Shown one piece after another: positions 50,991-58,615 of a stretch of DNA of 64,000 nt. The stretch comes from JAGNLV01 sp964612145 (lineage in GTDB: Bacteria; Zixibacteria; MSB-5A5; GN15; FEB-12). The first letter of the stretch is position 1. Every line of letters starts with the position of its first letter. A model generated the notes under the pieces. The model was not told the origin of the DNA and searched no databases. It saw only the letters and a list, made by a program, of their open reading frames with translations. The translations under genes were made by a program, and so were the position numbers. The stretch spans positions 1 through 64,000 of the forward strand of contig CAZTBP010000021.1 in assembly GCA_964612145.1 (NCBI GenBank), given 5' to 3'.

Positions 50991-53750
50991 TCATAGACCT
51001 AAGAGAATGAAGCCGCCCCAGAGGGCCGGGTCACCGGTGAGTTCGCGCATCCGGCTGACAGCTGTCTTATACGCGCGAGGAATGTCGCCGGTATGCTTGA
51101 GTTGCCGATAAAACTCGACCATGAAGACCATACTCAGTTTATCGGAGACCGGCCACTGTGACGCCAGTACGTAGCAGCTGCCGGCCTGGTAAAAAGCGCG
51201 CGCGAGACTGAATGAGTTACCATAATATAAGCCCGGCGCGGCGGTTTGGCAACCGGAGAGCGTAACAAGTTCCGCCCGGACGCCGTGGCGGAACAAGTCG
51301 AACGGGAAATAGGGACCGTCGGATAAGAGAATCCGGGAGAACAGCGGGTTTTCCGAGGACCGTGAAGCGTGAGCGGCGATGTGCAGGAAGCCGGTGGCAC
51401 GACGCAGTTCCTTTTCCAGCGAGGAGCGGTTGGCAGAATCGGCTTCATGCAAGGTTGCCGTGCCGAAGAATGTGCTGATAGCCCGTCCTTCCAGTCCGAC
51501 AGCCGGTAGTTGTTCGGGTGTCGCGGCGAAAATAGCGCTGCAGCGGCGGTCGAAATTGACGGTTTTTCTGCGGCGGCGTGTCAGGTCTTCAGGGCTGGCG
51601 GCGATTCTTATGTCGTATCGATCGCAGAGGTAGGTGCCGTCGTCGTCGACAAGCAAACCAAAGGGGACATCTGTCAGGGAGGCATCGGGCAACAGGACAA
51701 TGCGGCTGCCGTTGACGTGCGGGCCGATCGGCTTTACAAGGGCCTCGTATACACTTTTAAGATAGTGCCGTACGCCTGCATTACCGGAGTGGCTGGTGTG
51801 GGTGTCTTGGACGGACCGCTCGAGGAGGAAGTGCATTCGGCGGAGCAAGGAGTTCAGCTGCTGTCGATTGACCTCGAGTTGAATGAGCCTGACTGAGTCA
51901 GAATTCACGATAAATGCCAGGATATCATCGCCGGTACGCATATAGCTGACGAGGGTTTCCCCGGGGGACAGGAATTCACGAACGCTGTCAAGCCGGGTGG
52001 CGGTAGCAGTAGATAGGGCAGCAGAGGCTTTTGAGTATGACCGAATTTTCTGTTCGTGGCGCCAAAGTTGCTGTTCGATAGCTCGGTATGGCAGAGCCTC
52101 ACGGGTCGTATCGCTGCCCTGATACAGCAGGTTGTGTTTCTTGAGTTCGGTTCTCAGACGGTCCCGCTCCTCGAGCAGATTGGGGGGGACTGTAGACGTA
52201 TCGACAGTGCGCGTGTTGAACCGATCGTTGACGGTTTGCAGGCCCTTGAGATTCCAGGTAAGGGCTTCGCCAATCCGGTTCATTTGGACGAGGCAATCGA
52301 CTGTTTTTCGATAGGTGTCATACTTGTCCAGGACGAAGAAAAAGCGGATTTCATCGGAGTACAGCCCGGTCAGCATGGTTTCAATTCGGTCGACAGCCGA
52401 GAGGAAAGCTTTTAAGGCCCTGCTGTAGTTGCCCTGGGCGAAGTGGCAGCGGCCTATTAGATGGTAGAGGTCGTGCTGTTGATAGCTGACCGGTTTGGAT
52501 CGCAGCAGCGCTTGCGCACGGCGGATAGTTTCGGCATGGCGTCCTCTGCCGGCGGCGGCATCGAGTCTGGCGATCTCGGCGTCGAGTCGACGGCGCGTAT
52601 CACCGCTTTTGCTGAACCAGGTCAGCGCATCCTTGGCGGACTGCTGAGCCTGCTTAAACCGACGGCGGCGGAGATAAAGTCTGCTTCGGGCCATCTGGAC
52701 CATGCCAAGCCAGAGCAGGTTGTTTTCTTTTTTAAACACGTGGCGGGCACGAGTGAGTAATTTCGAGGCCGGCGCGAGATCGTTGAGGGCAAGGCGGGCC
52801 CACGCGGCAAACCACGTAGCTTTGGCTTCCTCATACCGCATACCGAGTTGCTTGAACTCCGGGATGATCTCATCACACAAGAGAGCGGCGGCGCCGGGCT
52901 GGTTCAGGTGCAGGTGTAGTTCGGCGAGGTCAAGACGGGTAACGGCCGATGATTTTTGATCGCCGAGAGCGTCGAAACGGTCCTGAACCTGTTCAAAAGT
53001 GCGAAGGGCTTCGGCGTAGCGGTCTTCCAGGAAATAGAGATAGCCTAACGAGTAACGGGCCTGAGTTTCGGCGATTTCAAGGCCGGCCTTGCTGTAGAGA
53101 TCGGCGGTCGAATCGTACAGTCTGCGGGCACGGTCAAACTGTCCGAGGTTGGCGAAAATGTTCGCCCGGTTGTATTCGACAATAGCCAGGGCGACTCCGC
53201 CTTCTTCGGCAAAGATGTCGCGGGCGGCATCGTAGTATCGCAGGGCGGCATGGTTGTTGTCCAGCCGGTGGTGCACATTGCCGAGGTTGGTCATGACCAT
53301 GGCGGCGTCGCGCGTCAGCTTTTTCCGGCGAAAGTAGGAAAGGGACTGTTTACCGATAGTAATAGCCTCTTTGTGTTGACCGAGGTACATATGAACATCC
53401 ATCAGGCCGCGGCCAATCCTGGCACGGTTTTCGTAGTCACGGTTTCGCGTGAACAATTCATATGCGAGGCGGTACATTTTGAGGGCCTTGCTGAATTCGC
53501 CGCGCCAGTGGTGGACCCGCCCGGCGATTCCGTAGGTGCGCGGGACCAGAGCCGACGGCAGGTACCGGCGCACGGCGCCCACCGACTCAGCCAGTTGCTC
53601 CGCCTTTTTGAGATCGGTGCGCAGGAGGCTGTTTGCGGCAGCATCGAGATCCTGCATGAGGGCCCGTTCGTCGCCGTCATAGGCAGCCTCAATCAGCTCA
53701 GCAACTGCCTTGCGGCTATTGAGCTGCCTGATGTCACGGTTCGTTATCAT
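50991..53750 (-). CDS. TPR-CHAT caspase-like protease
   Basis: 919 residues without a signal peptide, so cytoplasmic. About eight or more TPR-type helical hairpins fill residues 75-460 (for example MVMTNLGNVHHRLDNNHAAL), a charged linker follows, and a CHAT domain occupies about 620-919. The catalytic pair is His794 (HIAAHAS) and Cys834 (LSGCQTA), the caspase-like dyad. TPR-CHAT proteins are activated proteases in bacterial immunity and stress systems, for example Csx29 of Craspase. Here the ATG overlaps the stop of the putative anti-sigma gene (ATGA), and an identical CTATGATAA junction stands at its own 3' end, so the operon is tightly coupled. No Cas gene is nearby. Confidence 0.92.
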   Translation of the reverse strand: MITNRDIRQLNSRKAVAELIEAAYDGDERALMQDLDAAANSLLRTDLKKAEQLAESVGAVRRYLPSALVPRTYGIAGRVHHWRGEFSKALKMYRLAYELFTRNRDYENRARIGRGLMDVHMYLGQHKEAITIGKQSLSYFRRKKLTRDAAMVMTNLGNVHHRLDNNHAALRYYDAARDIFAEEGGVALAIVEYNRANIFANLGQFDRARRLYDSTADLYSKAGLEIAETQARYSLGYLYFLEDRYAEALRTFEQVQDRFDALGDQKSSAVTRLDLAELHLHLNQPGAAALLCDEIIPEFKQLGMRYEEAKATWFAAWARLALNDLAPASKLLTRARHVFKKENNLLWLGMVQMARSRLYLRRRRFKQAQQSAKDALTWFSKSGDTRRRLDAEIARLDAAAGRGRHAETIRRAQALLRSKPVSYQQHDLYHLIGRCHFAQGNYSRALKAFLSAVDRIETMLTGLYSDEIRFFFVLDKYDTYRKTVDCLVQMNRIGEALTWNLKGLQTVNDRFNTRTVDTSTVPPNLLEERDRLRTELKKHNLLYQGSDTTREALPYRAIEQQLWRHEQKIRSYSKASAALSTATATRLDSVREFLSPGETLVSYMRTGDDILAFIVNSDSVRLIQLEVNRQQLNSLLRRMHFLLERSVQDTHTSHSGNAGVRHYLKSVYEALVKPIGPHVNGSRIVLLPDASLTDVPFGLLVDDDGTYLCDRYDIRIAASPEDLTRRRRKTVNFDRRCSAIFAATPEQLPAVGLEGRAISTFFGTATLHEADSANRSSLEKELRRATGFLHIAAHASRSSENPLFSRILLSDGPYFPFDLFRHGVRAELVTLSGCQTAAPGLYYGNSFSLARAFYQAGSCYVLASQWPVSDKLSMVFMVEFYRQLKHTGDIPRAYKTAVSRMRELTGDPALWGGFILLGL

Positions 53751-54337
53751 AGATCGATTTCTATCGTCCCCAGCAATGTGCGCCCGTCGTAAAGGTGCAG
53801 TTCATAGTTATCGCGTCCAAGCCGCTCAAAGCGGAACAGGCCGAACTTGTCGCAGTCGGCGGTGTGTTTCTTGCCGCCGGCTTGAGCCGTGACCCGGAGG
53901 TTTAACATTTCGGTGTTGTCTCTGATTTGTCCGATCAATTCGAAGGAATCCGGGGTCAGGGGATAGCTGGAAGCATCGATCGTGAGATCACCGAGACGGA
54001 ATTTCAGCCGCCGGCTGTCAATAGCCGCCGGCCGGATATCGCTTGGCAGCGGCAGCAGTTTGGAGTCATAGATAACAACGCCCTGTTTGTTCTTCTGGCT
54101 GCGTTGAAAATCTGCGAACATTCGATCCGAGACGGATTCGATGGCTTTGGCGATCTTTGGCCATTCGACATCCCTACTGCCCTCGATCATGCGTTGTACC
54201 AGTTCGGAGAGTTCCGCCAATTCGGGATCTTTCCGGAGCAGGTTTTCGATCCGGACAGTCTCTTTGTCCGAGAGTTCGCCTCGATGAAACCGCGTGAGGA
54301 GTTCAACATCAATTTGTTTATGTGTCATAGTGCGCAT
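53747..54337 (-). CDS. Putative anti-sigma factor or CHAT substrate
   Basis: 196 residues with no signal peptide or membrane segment. The first 55 or so residues (DVELLTRFHRGELSDKE) resemble the N-terminal helical region of non-zinc anti-sigma factors. The remainder is beta-rich (about 105-196, with HLYDGRTLLGTIEIDL at the end) and resembles a carboxypeptidase-regulatory-like or Ig-like sandwich. It lies 23 bases after the sigma gene and overlaps the CHAT gene, where a sigma regulator would be expected. A linker (about 75-105) between the halves could be a cleavage region. Function is inferred from context only; no family is recognised with confidence. Confidence 0.7.
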   Translation of the reverse strand: MRTMTHKQIDVELLTRFHRGELSDKETVRIENLLRKDPELAELSELVQRMIEGSRDVEWPKIAKAIESVSDRMFADFQRSQKNKQGVVIYDSKLLPLPSDIRPAAIDSRRLKFRLGDLTIDASSYPLTPDSFELIGQIRDNTEMLNLRVTAQAGGKKHTADCDKFGLFRFERLGRDNYELHLYDGRTLLGTIEIDL

Positions 54338-54360
54338 CCGTTACTAATGCACGTTCAGTT

Positions 54361-54939
54361 TTATTTTCCAAAGTCAAAGCCGCTTCGTTTGAGAATGCGG
54401 CGAAGTTTTTCCAGTGACCGCTGCCGCGTAGGGCCGATCGAGCTGACCGGCATGCCGAGTTCATGAGCGGCGCGTTCGTAGTCCGGGTCAGAGCCTTCGA
54501 AGAACAGGAGGCGCAGGAGTTTGTATTCGCGTTCGGGCAGCTTGGCCATGGCTTCGGCGACCTGTTCTTTCTTCTTGGACTCGTCATACAATTCATCCGG
54601 TCGGGGTGCAGTGCCTGCCTGGCCGGCTTCCAGTTCCGGTCCGCCGACATACTCAAGGAAACGTGAGCGGCGGGTCAGCGCATATACTTCCCTGCGGGTT
54701 GCGGTGCCGACATAAGACAGCAACTTGTTCGGCGACCGGATCTTATCCAGGTTTGTCAGCAGGATATACAGCACCTGCCCGAAAATATCAAAGCTTTCCT
54801 CACGCGACAGTTTCATTGAGCGGCAGATGGAAAACACGATGGGTGAGATGCGGGATACAAGGTCCCGCCAGGCCTCAGCATCGCCGGATCGGCATCGGTC
54901 GACCAGAGATGAGATGTCGTGTCGGCTCCGTTTGGTCAT
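54361..54939 (-). CDS. ECF-like RNA polymerase sigma factor heading the CHAT operon
   Basis: 192 residues with a sigma-70 region 2-like segment (about 10-85, with SLVDRCRSGDAEAWRDLV) and a region 4 helix-turn-helix (about 125-180, LLRLLFFEGSD then ELGMPVSSIGPTRQRSLEKL). This is unlike the sigma gene at 16293, which is paired with a ZAS anti-sigma. It is followed in order by a putative anti-sigma protein, the TPR-CHAT protease and the subtilase. An autoregulated stress operon is the simplest model. The target promoters are not evident. Confidence 0.9.
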   Translation of the reverse strand: MTKRSRHDISSLVDRCRSGDAEAWRDLVSRISPIVFSICRSMKLSREESFDIFGQVLYILLTNLDKIRSPNKLLSYVGTATRREVYALTRRSRFLEYVGGPELEAGQAGTAPRPDELYDESKKKEQVAEAMAKLPEREYKLLRLLFFEGSDPDYERAAHELGMPVSSIGPTRQRSLEKLRRILKRSGFDFGK

Positions 54940-54996
54940 TCACTTGTCGTTTCGCTTGTCTTATTGCCAGCGGATTCTCCACAGAAAGCGCTGCAC

Positions 54997-56820
54997 TTAT
55001 CGCGACGGGCACGGTGGCGGTGTCGAACCGCCGCGAAATAGAAAGTCGATCAGGTACGTCAAGTCTGATACATTGATTTCGCCGTTTCCGTCAACATCTC
55101 CTTCAGCCGGACAAGGAGGCAGCGAACCGCCTCGGAAAAGGTAGTCGACCAGATAAGTCAAGTCCGAGACGTTGGGTTCGGTACCGGTGTGATCGACATT
55201 GCCGCGCACAATACAGCAACCGGCTGTGTCGATAACCGTGATCGTTGCCGTCGTCGAGTCAGCCAAGCTGCCGTCGGAGGCAACAAAAGTAACCGAGTAC
55301 GCGCCCGTGTCACTGATAGCGGTCGCCCAGCTAAAGGTACCAGTGCCATCTTGGTTGTCAACAAACGATGCACCGCCGGGAAGATTGTTTGCCGACAACG
55401 ACGGAATTGTACCGTCGGGATCTGAGGCGCTAACAGGGAAACCCAGCGTTTCGCCGGCGGCGACAAATTTGTCGCCGACCGAGTTTATGACCGGTGGGTT
55501 ATTTACTGACGGAGCGGCGGTAGAGTAGACAAACAGCCGGCCCGTAAAGCTATTATAGGACGGGGCGCCGACAGCGACCACGAAAGTAGTGCTGCTGCCG
55601 TACCAGGGCCACATTCCTACCGCTTCTCCGGATTCCTCAAAGGCACTGCTGCCATACACGGTCGTGTCGACCGAGATCGACGTTCCTCCGGCCAATACAA
55701 CTGCGCCGCCTGCGTCGGTGGAGCCATCATTGTTGCCGGGCATGCCGGCCACGATTTCATCGAAACCGTCGCCGTTGATGTCCACGCCGGACGCGACATC
55801 AAGACCGAGGAGGTCAGCCTGAAGGCGACCGAGAGAGAAAGAGTCATCCGGGCTGGCGTCAAATCCAGCTCCGCCATAAAATACGTAGGTTCTACCTGTC
55901 GAGAAGGTATCAATCGAGACCCCGTCGGACCCCATTACCAGATCGATATCACCATCGTTGTTTACCAGTCCCGTCGTCAGGCTCCATCCGAATTTGTAGC
56001 CGGCCGAGTCGCCGGTGATGGTCATATCGGGTATGGAATCAGGAGAACTCCCGCCGTAGAAAATGTATATACGTCCAACGTTGATTTCACCGGTGTCGTA
56101 ACTGTAGGCGCCGACAGCGAGATCGCTTTCGAGGTCGCCGTTGAAATCACCCGAAGCAATGTCGTAGCCGAAACGTTCACCATCGGCTGCGCCAACCAGG
56201 ACTTGGTCGGCGGTGAAATCGGGCGAGGTGCCGCCATAGTAAATGTATGCTTTTCCGGAGCCGGTGAAAGTGCCCCAGTCGGCACGATAAGCACCGATTG
56301 CAATATCGTTGAAACCGTCGTTATTGAAATCTTCGATGCCGGCGACAGAGGTGCCAAAGTAGTCGCCGCCGGCTTCGCCCTGGAAGATATGGTCGACGGC
56401 GGTATCGGGTGAAGGACCGCCGTAGTATAGGAAGACCGCCCCGGCGCTGGTGGCCGGGATATCATAGAAGGATGCGCCGACAAGCAGATCTTCGTAGCCG
56501 TCGTTATTGAAGTCTCCGGCTGAAGACAGCGCCTGGCCGAAGAAGGAACTGGCTGTGCCGACCAGATGAAGGTCGGGTATAGTGTCCGCATCAGGACCAC
56601 CATAATAGATATAGACCTTGCCGGAGGACAATCCGGCGTCATCGGCGGCTGGGGCGGAAACGACCATATCGGGGTAGCCGTCCGCGTTGAAATCAACGGT
56701 AGCTATGGCGCTGCCGAACTGGTCTCCACTGACCTCACCGTTGATCGTCCCTACGAATTCATAGGCCGAGGCAGTCAGCGTCATTATCAACAAGATTGTC
56801 AGGATATGTAGGAAACGCAT
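54997..56820 (-). CDS. Secreted FG-GAP/integrin-like propeller protein with dockerin-like tail
   Basis: 607 residues from the ATG at 56820, which GAGAG precedes; an in-frame TTG 15 bases earlier is less likely. A signal peptide (about 1-20) is followed by about seven FG-GAP repeats (DFNNDGYEDLLVGA and YIYYGG, about 22-430), the calcium-binding blades of integrin-like propellers. A cadherin/Ig-like domain (about 440-540, with FPVSASDPDG) and a two-repeat dockerin-like module (about 545-607) complete it. It is a probable surface adhesion or matrix protein without a catalytic motif. Confidence 0.92.
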   Translation of the reverse strand: MRFLHILTILLIMTLTASAYEFVGTINGEVSGDQFGSAIATVDFNADGYPDMVVSAPAADDAGLSSGKVYIYYGGPDADTIPDLHLVGTASSFFGQALSSAGDFNNDGYEDLLVGASFYDIPATSAGAVFLYYGGPSPDTAVDHIFQGEAGGDYFGTSVAGIEDFNNDGFNDIAIGAYRADWGTFTGSGKAYIYYGGTSPDFTADQVLVGAADGERFGYDIASGDFNGDLESDLAVGAYSYDTGEINVGRIYIFYGGSSPDSIPDMTITGDSAGYKFGWSLTTGLVNNDGDIDLVMGSDGVSIDTFSTGRTYVFYGGAGFDASPDDSFSLGRLQADLLGLDVASGVDINGDGFDEIVAGMPGNNDGSTDAGGAVVLAGGTSISVDTTVYGSSAFEESGEAVGMWPWYGSSTTFVVAVGAPSYNSFTGRLFVYSTAAPSVNNPPVINSVGDKFVAAGETLGFPVSASDPDGTIPSLSANNLPGGASFVDNQDGTGTFSWATAISDTGAYSVTFVASDGSLADSTTATITVIDTAGCCIVRGNVDHTGTEPNVSDLTYLVDYLFRGGSLPPCPAEGDVDGNGEINVSDLTYLIDFLFRGGSTPPPCPSR

Positions 56821-56847
56821 ACGCAATTCTCTCAAAACCGTTCATAG

Positions 56848-56889
56848 AAAAGGCAAGAGACGGACCGTCGTCGAGGTCCATCTCTTGCC
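56848..56889 (-). terminator. Terminator after the small FlgD-tail protein gene
   Basis: GGCAAGAGACGGACC and GGTCCATCTCTTGCC form a 15-bp stem with one G-U pair on the minus strand. An 8-base loop and a TTTTCT tract complete it, about 65 bases past the stop codon. Confidence 0.9.
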
Positions 56890-56953
56890 GACAAGCGAGA
56901 TTCGAAGGGCAACTCCGGCGGCCCAAGCCGCCGGCTAATTTTGCCGTGTTCTT

Positions 56954-58003
56954 CTACTTCATCAGGACCATCTTCTTCGATACAGTCTCATTATCGGTCT
57001 GGATGCGGTAGAAGTAAATGCCGCTGGCGGCATCAGAGCCGTTCCACGTAAAGTTATGGTTACCGGCGGCAAGAGAACCGTCGTGCAACGTCGTCACTTC
57101 CTGGCCGAGCGTGTTGTAAATCTTTACACTCACATCACTTGCGCTCGGGAGAGTGAAGGCGATGGTGGTCGACGGGTTAAACGGGTTCGGGTAGTTGTTC
57201 GCATCAATGCTCGCACCATCCGGATCCGGACCGAAGTTGTTCTCGACAATAATCGTCTGACAACTGGTGGCCATCGCTTCACCGATATAAGCGGTGATGC
57301 AAACGCCGTATTCGCCGGCTGAAACGATCGGCGGAACCGGGAAAGTGAACTCACGGGAGATCGACTCACCGGCGCCCAGCGGGAAAGCAAAGCCGCTGAC
57401 GGTGACCGAGGTGTCCACGAGCTGGAAGGTCACATCGACATTGACCAATCCACCTTCGTCGCCGCAGTTGACCAGTTCAAGGTAGCCTTCTTCGATCGAG
57501 GCACCATCTTCCACGACTACCGTGTCCGGCAGTTCGAGAGTAGCGTCAACGCACTCATGCTCGGACGCGGCTATAAAGCCAACCGTGCGGGAAGTGCCGT
57601 CGTCAGCCAGACTGCCGCCTTCGATGACCGTGGTAGCACAGTCAGACGAAGAAGCCTCGCCGATTGCGGCATCGATGCAGAAAGTGACTTCGTTACCACC
57701 GGCAGACGGCGGCACGGGAAGTACAAATTCACGGGAAATAGTCTCACCGGCGCCAATGGGAAGCTGAATTCCACCAACTTCAAACGGCGGAATGCCGGAG
57801 ATTTCGATCGAAATAGAAAGCTCGACCAGTCCAGCCTCGTCGCCGCAGTTGGTTAGCTCAAAATAGCCTTCGGCGAACGCGCCCGCTTCAGCGGTCACAG
57901 TAGCCGGAAGTTCAATGTCAACTTCGACGCAGTCGGCAGCTTGTACAGCGCCGGCGCCCATCACGAGAAACGCGAACAGAACAGGTAGTAAGAGTTTTCG
58001 CAT
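56954..58003 (-). CDS. Secreted two-repeat protein with FlgD-like C-terminal tail
   Basis: 349 residues with a signal peptide (about 1-22) and two related beta-domains (about 24-130 and 145-250), each with the ELTNCGDE/ELVNCGDE motif and GETISREF/GESISREF. Their cysteines probably form disulphides. The C-terminal 80 residues are a FlgD-like/type IX tail (YPNPFNPSTTIAFTLP, then GIYFYRIQT and KKMVLMK). GGAGG precedes the ATG. The internal duplication suggests a structural or binding role; I recognise no function. Its C-terminal type is also found at the end of the giant protein at 58616. Confidence 0.9.
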   Translation of the reverse strand: MRKLLLPVLFAFLVMGAGAVQAADCVEVDIELPATVTAEAGAFAEGYFELTNCGDEAGLVELSISIEISGIPPFEVGGIQLPIGAGETISREFVLPVPPSAGGNEVTFCIDAAIGEASSSDCATTVIEGGSLADDGTSRTVGFIAASEHECVDATLELPDTVVVEDGASIEEGYLELVNCGDEGGLVNVDVTFQLVDTSVTVSGFAFPLGAGESISREFTFPVPPIVSAGEYGVCITAYIGEAMATSCQTIIVENNFGPDPDGASIDANNYPNPFNPSTTIAFTLPSASDVSVKIYNTLGQEVTTLHDGSLAAGNHNFTWNGSDAASGIYFYRIQTDNETVSKKMVLMK

Positions 58004-58545
58004 TGTGTGTGTCCTCCAGGTCGTTTAAAATTACCGGTTTTCTCGTCTAAGTGAAGTATCTGCAGTAAGCTCTGCAATTGACCGTACATCTGTACCAGTC
58101 AATTTCAACATGTTGTTTAACAACGGCGTAACTACTAAGGCAGAGGGCTGATTCGCGTTCAAAATACAAGAATTTTTGATTTTTCAAGGATAAGACGGAA
58201 GAAGCGGGCTATAGCTGCTGTCCTCGGTCGAGAGTGTTTAATTAGTGCTTAATTGATGAACAACGTGTTTCTGGTTCATTGAACAGGTGAGTACTTTCCG
58301 CAGACAGCAATGCATTGTACGGCGTAAAAAAACCGCTCCACCGTGAATAAAATCGAAGAAAAATCGACCAAAAAGCAAGAAAGGCAACGTGTTACGTGAA
58401 CAAGTTGCCCTTGCCTGTTAAAGTCTATGCATGCCGGAGGCCGGAGCAGGAGACCGACTTCAATTCCAAGTGGTTTTATATCAAGGTGTTGGATTTGAAG
58501 AAAGTGCGAAAGAAGAGGCGAAAAACGGGGTAATCCCCGGCCAAA
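58004..58545. other. Gene-free region between two FlgD-tail protein genes
   Basis: About 540 bases, AT-rich near 58030-58260, probably holding the promoter for the minus-strand gene at 58003. A minus-strand frame of 103 codons (58276-58587) overlaps the terminator and has no ribosome-binding site or plausible protein composition. A plus-strand frame of 45 codons (58395-58533, GTG start) ends in a Lys/Arg-rich stretch but is too weak to call. No RNA gene, repeat or mobile element is seen. Confidence 0.5.
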
Positions 58546-58581
58546 TGAAAACCCGGCGGGAGGGCTATCCTCGCCGCCGGG
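58546..58581 (-). terminator. Terminator after the giant surface-protein gene
   Basis: CCCGGCGGGAGGG and CCTCGCCGCCGGG form a long, mildly mismatched stem with a short loop. On the minus strand TTTTC follows. It lies 35 bases past the stop codon. Confidence 0.85.
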
Positions 58582-58615
58582 CAACAATTAATCCACTGTA
58601 TCTGGACAATCGCTT

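Noticed and set aside
50991..54939. Reading the sigma/CHAT operon as a type III-E CRISPR locus
   Set aside because: No Cas7-11, other Cas gene or repeat array is present in the window. Only the TPR-CHAT/sigma parallel remains, and it is reported as such.
58276..58587. 103-codon minus-strand frame before the giant gene's terminator
   Set aside because: It runs through the terminator hairpin and has no ribosome-binding site or plausible protein composition.
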